From: Helopsaltes ochotensis
Lineage: Eukaryota; Chordata; Aves; Passeriformes; Locustellidae
DNA length: 64,000 nt
NCBI GenBank assembly: GCA_013400155.1
Contig: VXBM01000237.1
Coordinates: 761,908 to 825,907, forward strand
Reading direction: 5' to 3'
A program made the position numbers and the translations under genes. Positions 14,118 through 26,500 of this stretch are shown here, in pieces. How positions within the stretch are numbered: the first letter of the stretch is position 1; the number at the start of each line of letters is the position of its first letter. The notes beneath the pieces were generated by a model. The model had not been told where the DNA came from and searched no databases. It saw only the letters and a list, made by a program, of their open reading frames with translations.

Positions 14118-16549
14118 ATGAGGTGTGGTGTCTAATCTCCCTGGCACCAGAAGATTCATACTGTCTTTCTGCTTCTGAAAGATCAAGTTCAAAACCAGAG
14201 ACATTCTCAATAGGTGCTCAGATTTCTGAACACTTTTTTGTGTGTGCTTTTCATTAAGTTGACTATCTGTTCTTGTTCTATCTGTATGCTGAAACAATGA
14301 AACAAATACAGAGTGGACTACTTACTTTCTTCCCATGATTTTAGTGTATGCTGGAAGGTTTCCCTCAGCTCTGAAACAGAGTTTTGCTTGCTACAATCAT
14401 GTTATTCAGGTTCACATTACAGGAATCTATGACTAAGCAAATACCCAGGAAACCCTTCCAAGTGGCTCGTACACTATGCTTCAAGTTCCTGTACGTATCA
14501 TATATATGAGTCAAAACTTTTTTTCTTAAAAGCAGATATTGTCTCCTGCAAAAGACTGCTTTTTTTTTTCCTTCTTAAAAGATAGGAGTAGTAGATGGAC
14601 AGTTCATGTTCCAACTCAGTCATGCATGCTTGCTGCTTTTATTTGTCCTTTCATTAAATCTCAAGATTTGGCACAACAAGAGCATTATATAAGATTAAAT
14701 AATTCTTACATAAGTCTGAGTGAATGCCTTTCATGAAGTACTGGGTGCTTATCATGGCTATAAGTAAAAATGAATCACTTCCTTTTTAAACTGGAGCTTT
14801 CAACCTTGTATTCTGTGTGGTTAATTGCCACAAACCAAAATAACCTTTTGAGCTCTATGAATTTTCACAGCTGCAGACTGGAGAAAAAAACCTCTCACCA
14901 ATAAATAGAAACTTAAGAATTTCCAAAAGAAATTATTCCCCACTCTAATTGCCTCTTTTAGCACAAAGCCCAGCTCATTTATGCCAGAATGTTAAATGTT
15001 CCTAACACGTCTGTAGAGCCAAGAACCTGAGTATCATCTAAAGGACAGAATGAGAAAGAATAAAGGCAGGACAGTATGAATTCCCCACTTTAGAACAGCA
15101 TAGAGCACAGCCAACAGGTCAGGAAGTGTAGGTAATTAGCTTTTGCTAAAAGCTGCAGATTGAGTAGGATCAGGGCTCAGCAACCCAATAACAGAATCAG
15201 GGAGAACTCTCAACATGTCCCTATACATAGGGAATTACAGGAATGTACCTTGTGCATGCTTTTAAACTATGGGAATATGAATCCAAGGCCAGATTAGTAT
15301 GTGAAATAGGAATTGGCAAATCAGGAACCTACGAGGAAACTGGGCGAAAAGCTTATTTCCAGTGTCCTTAATAGAAATACTTGAGAACCAGTACTGGAAA
15401 AGGTCAGAAATTGCAGAAACAGCACTGGGACTCTGTTGTAAAACTCAGTTACGCGGGAGGAGAAATTCTTTGGCCTGTCATCCTTCTCCACTCTGGAAAG
15501 GTCATCTCTTGGTACAAGAGTGAGTTCCTTGCTTCTCTGAAAGACAGGTCAGAGCAGCCGTGAAGGATCTGGGGTAGGAAGACAGAATCTGTGTAGTGAA
15601 GTACTGGGTTGGCAGTAGGAAGACATGGAAATAAAAGGGAGGTTGATGGTCAGAAAACCACCAGCTGGCATGTTAAGGAGGAAGAAGCAAGAAATGAGGA
15701 AAGCAAAGAGAAGTATTTGATAGATATCAAATGAAGCAAACAATCTCACTGATGAATGATAAAGAGTACCTAAAGCTGAAGAGAAGAACAAGGTTAAAAT
15801 ATTCTGCTAAAACAATGTGATAAGTCATCAATACAGAAACTGAAATCCCTTGATGGCAAACACAGGAATGGCAAGTCTTGGATATAGTCAGCATATTAAG
15901 ACAGTGGATGGCAGCATATTTTTACTACCAGAATACGGGGTTGTCATGCCACGTTTTGGTTGTAGCTCATCTGCTGACTAACACATCATATGTCCCAAGA
16001 ACAAATCCACGTTTGATTCTGGTAAGTCAGCACAAGCCGCAAAGATTTTTGTACAGATTGTGCTTTTTATGTACAGATCATGTTTCTCCAAGACAGTGGT
16101 GACCACTACTGTAGCTGTCTCACACTGAGTCATCTGGCAGATCAGGAGCATATTCACAAGAATAGCTGACTCCTGTCAGCTGCACACACATTGTCCATGA
16201 GTTTGTAAGAATATTTTGGGAATAAAAATTCCAAAAGCCTCTGAAGAATCACTTTAGTACATTACTTCTCATGGTTCAGTATGGTCTCAGTCCCAAGTTT
16301 ATTGTTCTGCTATGAAGCTGATGATTTCTTCTCAAAAGCTGGGAATAAAGTCTGTAAATTATACAGAAGTTTTTTGAGATATAAAGTTATATAAGAAGAC
16401 AAAAACTGTGTACCACTTCAGGTCATAGCATAACACCCATCCAACCCAAATCTAGTGAGCATGAAGTAATTACAGGGAACACTTATTTGCTAATTAGACT
16501 TAAAAAAACCCCCAAACAAACACACCCCACATTATTCTTGATTACCATA

Positions 16550-16555
16550 TTTATT
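16550..16555 (-). terminator. SELENOF: Poly(A) signal AATAAA of SELENOF
   Basis: A canonical AATAAA on the minus strand is followed within about 20 bases by a strongly G/T-rich tract (16502-16530). This is the standard layout of a mammalian/avian cleavage and polyadenylation site. Cleavage is expected near 16533-16540. Confidence 0.75.
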
Positions 16556-16789
16556 GACTCTAAGTGGAAAAAACCCAACAAATTTTAATGGATTTGACTC
16601 ATTACCATACATACTGTCTATATTCCCTGTTCACAAAAATCTCAACTAAGAAAGAAAAATATACATTTTAAAAGAACAGTTTCTAAATTAATTTCATAAA
16701 CAAACTTCCAAAAAAACTTCTGAAAGTTGGAAGGAAAGCTTTTTCAAGAGTTAAGCTCATGTTTTCTGAAGCAAAACACTTGATGTAAA

Positions 16790-16853
16790 GCACACCTGAC
16801 ATCTGACTTCATACACCTCGGAGGTTTTCTATGTAGTCTTCACTAAAGTGTAC
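16790..16853 (-). promoter_or_regulatory. SELENOF: SECIS element of SELENOF
   Basis: Folded by hand on the minus strand. A basal helix of 8 pairs joins 16853-16846 (GTACACTT) to 16797-16790 (AGGTGTGC), including two G-U pairs. The non-Watson-Crick quartet is TGAA (16842-16839) opposite AGAT (16804-16801), giving U.U, G.A, A.G and A.A. The upper helix is GACT and CATA (16838-16830, A.A mismatch between them) against TATG and AGTC (16813-16805). An apical loop follows with AAAA at 16828-16825 and a possible CCT/AGG mini-stem. The UGA-to-AA spacing of about 11 bases and the place in the 3' UTR match known eukaryotic SECIS elements. The base before TGA is G, where A is commoner. Confidence 0.9.
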
Positions 16854-17398
16854 TTACTAAATGTTTCACAGTATCAGAGCATGAGTTCCTCCATCAGCTT
16901 TCAAACCTGTGAATTAGGTACTCACTGTAAACAAGGCTTATTTAAAAGGACAGTTCAAATACAAATACAAGAGGGCATTAGTAGCCAAGTTTCTTTGGGA
17001 GATAGATTGCATTTGGTTCTAACTTCCTTAAGAAAGAGCAGCAGACAAAAAGCATGGTAATCATTTCTATTATTTGAAGCTCTTCTCTTTTAAGAACATT
17101 TGTAAAAACAGACTGGATTATAACAAACTGAGATTTGCATAATTAACTTTGAAACAAAGAATTCTTAGTGATAAATGCCTTAAGAGCTGAAATAATAATG
17201 TTAAGACAAGCTATTGTTTGTCAACTTGTCAGATATGTGTGCTGAAGCTTCCCTTCTAATTACAAGATGTTTAGTACACCACAACAGATATTTTAAAACT
17301 AATAGAAATGCTGGAATGTTTCTTCAATTGTAGTGCACTTTGTCTGAAAAGATTACCACGACAAAATATGAAAAGAAAAGAGGAGAGAAAGCAATGAT

Positions 17399-17530
17399 TT
17401 ATAGACGTTCTAATTTTTCACTTAGAAATTCTTCCACACTATCTGTATTCCACTTGAGGATGCTCAGTTCTTCTGCAATGTTCCCACTGTCATCCAGCAG
17501 CTTCAGTACAGGGTCAGAACCACGCACATA
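17399..17530 (-). CDS. SELENOF: SELENOF coding exon 5 (C-terminus and stop)
   Basis: This segment encodes residues 118-160, starting YVRGSDPVLKLLDD and ending FLSEKLERL, then TAA at 17401-17399. The acceptor is CTCCCCAG. This completes the thioredoxin-like domain. No KDEL-type retention signal is present, as expected: the family is held in the ER through its UGGT partner (established knowledge). The last residue is Leu, where human has Ile. The exon continues into the 3' UTR. Confidence 0.97.
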   Translation of the reverse strand, partial: YVRGSDPVLKLLDDSGNIAEELSILKWNTDSVEEFLSEKLERL

Positions 17531-20500
17531 CTGGGGAGGAATGAAGGAAAGTCAGTTACCTTGGTTGGAAAATGCATTCTCCATACTAACACTGCCCCTA
17601 CTCTCAAGCGATTTAAATCAGTTCAGACTTCTGACTTGCATTTCATGTCAGAGAGAGGAAAGTGGAGTTACAAGTCAAATGAAGGGGGGTGGAGGTGGGT
17701 GTCAGAAACATCTCCTTGTTCTCCTTGGTGCACCACAGCAGGTAATGCATGTACAGAGGGGCAATGCCATTGGCCTGACTTTGAAGGAGGGTATTTACTC
17801 CAACTGTTTTAAGTTAGCAAAGCTAGATTTTTGATGATGAATGATTTTTCTTACATGATCAGCTGCCTTTTTACCATTTTAGAAATTCTGGGTCACTTTA
17901 ACAGGTCAAAGTTCTACTATCAATTTCTAAAGTAATCACATTCTTTCTTGCTGTATTGTATCTGTGCCCACTATGCTTCGCTGGTAACATAATTCTTCAG
18001 TGCTTCTCAAACTCACTAAGTCCCAAAATAAGGAATGCAAATAAAAGCTTTTAACAGTATCAGAAAGCTCTGACCATTTAAGTTTATGGAAAGATTTCCC
18101 CAGGAGTATTCCACTTTGCTCAGCTGAGCTAACCTAGTTAGTTTTACTTAATTAAGCTAGTGGCACCTCAATTGAGTTTTCCAAAAGTCTTGTGAAATAA
18201 ACAGATTCATTTTCACTTTTTTTTTTTTCTGGTAGTACTTGATACCAATTGTAGTCTAGACTGCTTTGATGTTCAATAAATCTGCAAAGTTAAAAAAAAA
18301 CTAAATAGACATACAGAAGGAGAGAAAGTGTTTGAAAAAAACTGGAGGACACGGGGACATGAATGACTGAGACAGACAGAGGAAATCTGTTTGACATAGA
18401 ATCTGCTGCTGAGAAGACAAATGACTTATTGCAGCCATGCATAGCTATGAAGTGATTCCAGATGGTGCCATTTGGGCAATAGAGATGGGAGCACAAGATG
18501 TGTGAATCAAGATGTGTATCTTTGGAGCACGCTTGAAGTTCACACAGGATTTTAAGAGGAAGGTGAAGGCTTATATTAGATCTTGAAACCAAAGAATTGC
18601 TGGAGCTTAAGGCAGTGCAGCTTATGCAACTTTGCATATATGCAAGTCACAAGAAGCAGCATTCAGTATATGCATTTCTATAAAGCTGGATGTCTGAAGT
18701 AAATAGAGAAAAACCAGCACAATTGAATATAGCAAGGGAATTCTGAGAGGGAGAAGAAATATGCAGGAATCACTGAATGTATGGAAATGGCAGCTCCATA
18801 ATAAAACTAGGGGAGAACAAAACAGGAGAAAAAGAAACTATGACAGAATAGCTTGAATAAATCTAAGCTATCTATAAAGTAAGAACAGAATATAAACATT
18901 CCTCAGATTCTTTTCTCATCTGCTATAATAATAATTTTTTCGTGGATTAAAACCAACCGAACAACAATAAAATAGACGAAAACCTCACCACCACCAAAGA
19001 ATTAGTACCAAACAGTTACTGAGCAGTAAACAAATCAGTATTTCTAGCAGGACCTTGTAATGAGTCACACTGGCAATGCAAATATATATCCTCTACTAAA
19101 GGATTACTTGATCAGCAAATAAGGAACAATCCACAGGACAGTCTCCACCAAACCTAGTTCTTCTTAACATCACAAACAAAAAGTTAGGCTACTACTTACC
19201 TTGATTTGCAGTCCCCTGAAGAGTTTTGGCTTATCACTCCTGACAAAAGCTACAGTTTGAAGAAAAGAAAGAAAAGTTGTTACTTACTTGCATAAAGTAA
19301 ATTTATATCAAATTAGTATTCCCCAATTTTTTTTTTTCTGAATTAAGCTTTAGAAGATATTTTAATGTTAAGATTTTAGGACCTTCGTAAAATTAATAAT
19401 GCTAAACTTAGTATACCAAAGGAACACCTATTTTTGCTAGTAACCAAACAAGAATTTTATCTGCTTCGATTTTCCTTGAACACTAGTGCAACTGTGTAAG
19501 GCAGTTTATCTGCACGCACAGCTGACAGCCCTCAGCAGACTGGCCCATATGCTGCTGCTACGCAAATGTGAGGAAAAGCGTTGGAGCGATCAAAATCTGG
19601 CTGGGGATCAGCTTTGTGAGGGAGGCTGAATGTGACACCCATCTCATCAGCACACTCCACACACGCTGCAGCTCTGCGGGGGACAGGGCACACAGGAAGC
19701 TGTGGGGAGACGTGTTATTCTGGTGAACAAGACGGACAATCTTGTCTTGCAGAGATCTCTGAGATTACGTGTTGAAAACCAGCAAGAAAACAAAGCTAGA
19801 AAACAGGAAGAGAAGCTCATGTTTCCTCTTCTCTTGACACTCCTGAAGGCAGTCCTATGGGCTGTCAGGAGAGAAGGCCAGCTCTGGGCTGCTGCTGCAC
19901 AGCTCCTCGCACACAGCACGTGTCAGCAGGCATTAACAACAGCACAGGCCCTGTATCCCTACAGCACAACCCAGGCCCTGCATTAACCTTAATTCTGAAA
20001 AGATAATATGAAGTATTTCAGGACAAAGTGTGAGCATAATCCCCTACTTCCAAGCACTTCACCCTAATGAATGTCTGAGTTCTAGAAATATTTAAAATTT
20101 ATTTAGAAAATAACAGTCCTCATTCCTCCTTTTCACAGTCAGGTTGTGCTAAAAGCTGAATTTAGTATCTATATTGACATTAAGTGGATTCAGGATGCTC
20201 CTGTAGTATATCAGTAGCATCTCCCCAAGGATGAACCCTGTCAGTACAGACTGACTCCTACAAGAGTGCCAGCTGCATGTTAAAGCTGCTTTTCCAAGGT
20301 TAGACAACAATGAATCTCTCACAAATTGCAGTGCATCCAGCTGGTGCATGGAGATGAGTGCAACCTCAGGACTAATGTTTCATACTGCTTGACAAAGTGT
20401 AGTGCTTTCCGCAGTAATTGCAGAGATATCCCCTGGTATCTTTATACCTATCTTTACATTACTGCACATAGTTACCTTAACACTTTCTCAGCATGGTTAT

Positions 20501-23500
20501 ACAGAGCGGCACTTATCTTCTTCCCTCTTCCACCGAGCTCCCAGAACAGATAAAAGTCATATACTCTGCTTGCTGCACCAACTACTACACAATATAAACA
20601 AGGTAAAAAAATACCAAGGGCCCATGGAGCTGCCAGATGTACCAGGCCCCTGAAGAAAATGAGACTTGTCTTTATTCCTTCTACAGGACTATGCACTAAT
20701 GTCATATTGTAAGCTGTGTATAACTATTTCAAATAGCACAAAATGAGCAGTACTTGCTCACATACTGCAGGTTGCTGCTGATTTAAACTCAAAAATGTAT
20801 TTTCAACTTCAGTGTTTCCCATGGCCTTGTGACATGTTGTCATGGCTGTCATCAAAAGTAACATGCAAAAAAGCAGCAAAGACATTTCTTATTCTTTGTC
20901 CAACAGTCCACAGAATGTTTAAGTGTCTCTGGAGGAATTTTTCCACATTTTTCTTCAACTTAAATCTAAAGCTGAAATCAGTCTCTAGGGCTTTATATGT
21001 AAAGAAAGTTGTAAGAAGCAGTCAGTACAGTGGGTAACTAATTGCAAAATGGTAAGAAGAGCACAGTAAAATGGATAAAGTTTCTGAAGCAAATCTGAAC
21101 TCTGGAACTCAACTGTAATAAAAAATTGCCTTTGGAAGGGATCTCAGGTTACAGCACTTAGAGCTTTTAACAGGTGTGAGGATTTGTTACTTGAGTGACA
21201 GATGAAAGCTTATTTGGACACAAGGGGCTGTTCTCTGGCTGCAGTGTTGGACTGAACAAGCTCACAATGTAGAAACAGCATTAGGTGGAAGAAGAAAGTA
21301 TTCTATAGGCAGCATTACATTCTGCCACATTAAAAAGTAGCTATTACACACTTGTATCAATGTCAAATGTCTAAATCTTCTGAAAGCTGAAGCACTACAG
21401 AACATTTTTCCTGAAATTTTAGACAGCTGGAACAAAATTAGTTTCTGTTATGGCATATTTATTTCTAATGCTGATCATAGTGACTTTCTGCATCACTCAC
21501 TTGAATTTGCAATGCAACAAAGAAAACCACTCAATATACAAATAACTTAATTTGTATATTCTGAATTTTGGAAGCTAAAATGAGAAACTCAAATACTGAC
21601 AGGCATTAAAAACACAGATTATCCCATCAAACACTTTTTTTTTTCCTTTCCACAAAATCAGTCCTTGAGTTGAATTAGCAGCCTTTGAAATGATGTGGAA
21701 AGGAAGTCAGATGCAGCTACATTTAGGGACACATGGCTGCCTGCTTATCATGGGATGCGGTGCATATTCTCCACCTTCACACTGCTCCAATAATTTCCCC
21801 TCTATACCCTGACATCAACATTGCTTCTTACGGTTCTGTTTCTAAATGGTACTTGCACATCATCTACACACCATGATTTAGTAGTTTGGTCTTTAATACT
21901 AAATCCTATCCAAGCTATCTCCCCATTTTCTTCTCTCTGTAGCAGCTTTAGAAATTACACACCACAGAGAAACAAACCTTTCTCTAACCTATCAGTGGGT
22001 GAGCAGGAGAGGCATCTTCCACCGTGACTTCTGTAAGATGAACTCTGAGCTCGGTGCCATGACACCACGTTCTGGTGAATTAAACACCGGACCAGAAGTC
22101 AGAGCTGTTCTCCAGACAGCTTTGCAAAATCCCTTCACCTTATGCTCCGATAAACCATGGGCAGTACCAAAGCACTTCTGTTGGAAGGCACTTGAGGTGT
22201 TCCTGAAGAGCAGACAGGATTGCCCCACAATCAACTACAACCACAAGGTCAGAGGAGTATCAAGTGTCTATGAGCACCCATTGCACAGCGCTTTTAAGGA
22301 CCTAAAACCAGCCTTTACCTACAAACACAGCAGAATGGAGAACTCACTGCTATTGTTATAATGGCCATTTGTTTCAATACAAAACACAGAGGTGTAATAA
22401 GAAAGTCTGTGAAAACTAGTTTTTTGGAATTCAATCTCAGAGCCCCAAGTGGAGACTGCAGGAATCTGAGAATCATTGTGGCCAGAAAGGGCCACATGTG
22501 TACATGTGTACATGCACACACACATACCTGCACTATTGTCTGAGGTGCAGCAGGACACAGCTTAAGAGAACTTCCAGACCCAAAGTGGACCTGAAACATC
22601 TCCCCAAGCAGAACAAACGTTTGTTTTGAGTTAACTGAGATAAATGGAAAGCAAGTGTAATGTTACTTCGGATAAGCTAAAGGGTAGTCTGCATGCTTGG
22701 CCGTGAATTATTAGACAGAAACTGTTTGAAAGTAAGAAATTTTACTGGAGACACAAGTTTGTGCATAATGCTGCAAAATTTTACATAAAAAAGGCACAAA
22801 GGACTTGACCATACAGACTTGATGACCATTTTGTACCTGAAATGAACTTGAATTAAAAAACATTTTATTGAGGCACTGCCAATTATCAAGTGTTAAATCC
22901 AAAGAAAAGAAACAAAAACAAAAGGTAGAGCGAGAGAGGGACATTTTATGAAGATGGGAAACTCCAACATTTAATAATGCCACCAATAACAGAGGCTTGC
23001 TAAAACACTTGACAATATTTGTTAGAAATGTGAATACGTAAATCACTGGGCAAGACAAAAGCATTAATGTCTTCCCTCAGACGTCTGTTTTGGGGACAAA
23101 TACATGCTCTACAGTTCTGAAGGTGGTATGAGTCTGCTTCAAAAGTTATCATGAAAGCTGAGCAAAAAGATTGAACTATAGCACACAACAAGCACTTATT
23201 TACATTTTAATGACTATAGCTCTGTATCTTTTGGGGACCTCAGTTTGAGATAAAAATTTAAATTTAAGAATTCATATGGCACACCAATAACTACTATTTG
23301 TAGTCTCTTGATCAAGTTACAATGCAGCTGTTCATGACTTTATAAAAAGCACCACATGCTTTCAGAAATGAATCCAAGAGAGAGCTCCAATCAAGCCTGA
23401 AGAAGAAACTTCAAAAAATCCCAAAGACAGGACACTTTGTATAAGCAGTTGGGCAAGAGACATTTCTGAATCTGAAGGGAAGTATTGTTTTAATTTGTGC

Positions 23501-26500
23501 ATCATCTGTTCGCAGAAGATTACGATAAAGCAATTGATGTCTCCCACTATAATATCCATATTTCTTAACAGGAGTTTCAGTAATGCTTTTTTCTGTGCAA
23601 GATTTAAGGTTCATATTATTTTCTAACTTACTTTTTTCAGTATTTATGAATTACAGATTAAAATAACTAGGAAATGAGTGATCTTACCTCATACAGTACA
23701 ATTCCGTAAGAAATTACATTTAGTTTTATTTAGCTAAAAAAATCCCCTTAAAACTTGGAGAACCTGGGTGATATAATAGTGCTGATTGACTCTGAAGTCA
23801 GAGAATTTACTGTAGCTGCACACTGCAGGAGTTCAAGGATTAAGGACCTTGTTTTTAGAACAGATTTGCTGGGAACATATCCATTTCTTAACTCACAAGG
23901 AGAGGTGAGAATTATTTTACTGAAGAAAAAAAAAGAATGGAGAGAATGAAAAAGAATGTACAATGAAAAAACTCATTTTTTTAAACAAACTAGAAAGAAT
24001 GTAGGAGTCTAAACACCAGTCTTCTATCTCATGGTGAACAGAACACAGCTGCCACCGAAAAGTCAACTTAAAACAAATATGCTAGATTAATCACTGACCC
24101 AGCTAATTCATTATCCTATTCCAGAGCCTTAGTTTTATGGATTTCAGCCAAAAACTGTCACTGTATTACCTGGTTTATTAAGATAATGCTTCATCTATGA
24201 ATCTTGTCACTTAGGTTTTTGATATTTTACTTTGATGGAGTGCTTTTAAACGACAAATATTTAAGAACAGTTTTATACAGAACAACTTCAAAATATATGG
24301 AATATAGGGATTAATTTTAGAGTACAGCATTTGTAATAGGGCAATTTATTTTTAAGGGAAACTTATGAGTAAGAATATTTCAGTACTGAATTTAAGAGAG
24401 ACATACAGAAGTCTGTGTTATCAGACCTACCACAAAGAACTGTCTCTGAAATACCTAATAGACATCCTTGGCCATATTCACAAAAGCCAAATTTAGCAGT
24501 TCGATGAGACTACAAAAAATAACATCCAGTTCAAGACTGAGAGAATCTTGCTGAAGACCAGACTTCTCCATCTTCTTGCTGAGGACTAGATTTTTATCAT
24601 CACTTCTCACTCATTTGCTTTCCTAGTATATACAAATATATTCTGTATGTAATGATTCTCACATTTCAGGCACACAGGTGTTTGAACAACTGTTTATAGC
24701 TAAAGATTATATAAGTAATTTTGAGAGAAACTTTGATAGAGAAGGACTGAGCAACCCACAGCTTCTTCCAACTGTGTAACTTTTACAAACCTTTATTAGT
24801 TCAACTGATTTTAATCCTTAACTATTGTAATATGTGAATCTCATAATAAAAAATCCAACCACACCCAAAAAGCAACAGAACAACACTGTTCATTCTTTAG
24901 CCAAATAAAACATAATCCAGACATAGCCTGAGACACATCAAGTCCGTGGGACTAAGCCAAGTGACAAAACAATTTACACAGGCACTTAAAGGTCAGGACT
25001 TCACAGTTACCATACGGGAGTAACATACACTAATTCATGTAATTCTAATATATACACAGTCCTGCAATTAACAATGCTGTTTTCTGGGGAGAAAAACCAA
25101 ACACATCTAAACAAACTCTAACAAAACCTTCACAGAAGCTATGAAAAAGGATTCAGTTATTTGTGATGAGACATTGTCAGTGACAGGCTACACAGTTCAA
25201 TGAAGCCTACAAAGACAGTGCTTCAAAAGCAGCAGGTGACCTTCAAGCAACCTAACTTCCATAGCAAATGTCCAAGTGAAAAGCTGAAATAAAGACACTT
25301 CTTGAATGTAAATGTCTTAAGATGGAGATATTAAATACAGTTTCTGTTAGAAGTTAAAATAAAGGAGAAAATCTGAGTATTCTGAGATTAATACTAGTGT
25401 GAAGACAAATACCAGCTGAAAGAATATATTCTACTGCTTTTAGAAATTTCTAAATAGGCTTCTAATACATATCCCCATCTTCCAACCTCTTCTAATACCC
25501 TAGCTGTAAATTTGGTTAAGATAAGTTCAGATTGCAGAAATTGGTGATGAAAACACAAAAGAGAAATTTAAGTGCACTACTCAGTCCTTTTTAATTCTTA
25601 CATATCCAGTCAAAACTGGTGGTGAAAACAGAGGTCCTTCTTTAAAGCACTGAAATGTATCCAGCCACTTTTAAAAGTAAGCTATATGATTAATGGAATG
25701 TAAATATTTGAGGTGGTTTAGATAACCAAGAATTGAAAGGAAAAAAACTTAGTAATAATTTTCAAGGTTTTCCTTTTGCACCATTCTAAGTCTTTGGAAC
25801 ATGTTTCAAAGTGTGCACACAGCAGGAATGTAGGGCCATTTCCTTCAAGGACCTACACATGAAGGTAATTGAGGACACAATGCAGGCTGGAATCAGGCTA
25901 ACAGGTTAACCTTTTCCTTCAAAGCTATGGCTCAAATGAGCACTTAATGGTTGCAAATCCAGAACCATAAAGCAGCTGAGTGAATGGGCAACAACAGTTG
26001 GAAATGTTTTTAAGTTTGCTAAATTTGAACGGTCATGGAGATAATATGGACTCCTGCCATAATGAAGTTAATCTCCTCATGCCCCTCAAGTAGGACAAGT
26101 CATTTCAAGAATTCTCATTTTGACATTTTATACAGAGGAAAAGAGACAAGAGTTTTGCTCTGGCCTTGTAGTCATTCAACTCAATTGTGTGGGCAGAGGT
26201 GGCCAGAAAGGATATAATGCAGTACAACTTATGTAAATTGTAACCTGTTTTAAAACCATTTTTTCTCACTGTTTGTCAGCTAGCCTTCAAACAGAGAGGT
26301 ATTAATACTTCCCACAGCAGATGGAGACATGCTGTTCACGCAATTTTAAATTCTAAAGCTAGATTAGTACTTATGTCCAACTATGTCAATGTACAGTATC
26401 AGGGAGTATGGTATTAGGGTCTTCATTACAGGAAAAAACCCCAAAATAACCATAGTACTACTATCACCTAAACTCTTCCCTAATTTATAAGAAAAGCCCA

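Larger units (their letters stand above)
1..16534. other. Intergenic region downstream of SELENOF
   Basis: Read on both strands, I find no exon with recognisable protein similarity; the open frames are short, overlap in several frames and look random. In human the next gene beyond the SELENOF 3' end is SH3GLB1, pointing toward SELENOF. Its conserved C-terminal SH3 sequence is not visible here, so any part of it present could only be distal 3' UTR at the far left. Local features are a GC-richer patch at 11430-12210 and a poly-T tract at 14073-14117. Confidence 0.7.
16535..17398 (-). other. SELENOF: SELENOF 3' untranslated region
   Basis: It runs from the stop codon to the predicted cleavage site about 15 bases past AATAAA. 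The length of roughly 860 bases is similar to the long human SELENOF 3' UTR. It contains the SECIS. The exact 3' end is inferred from the poly(A) signal and G/T-rich tract and could differ by tens of bases; a further AATAAA on this strand near 16297-16302 could give a longer form. Confidence 0.8.

Noticed and set aside
14067..14297. Minus-strand frame ending in a lysine-rich tail
   Set aside because: The lysines come from translating the poly-T tract at 14073-14117.
16741..16770. ATGA at 16760-16757 (minus strand) as an alternative SECIS core
   Set aside because: The following bases cannot form an upper helix of the required length before an AA loop; the hairpin at 16790-16853 fits all rules.
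17340..17834. Longest ordinary open frame of the window (164 codons, plus strand)
   Set aside because: It runs antisense through SELENOF exon 5. The minus strand here encodes the conserved C-terminus with correct splice sites, so the plus frame is a shadow.
21999..22361. 120-codon plus-strand open frame in SELENOF intron 3
   Set aside because: No recognisable domain and no splice context, and it lies within an intron of a well-supported gene. A frame of this length is expected by chance in 64 kb.
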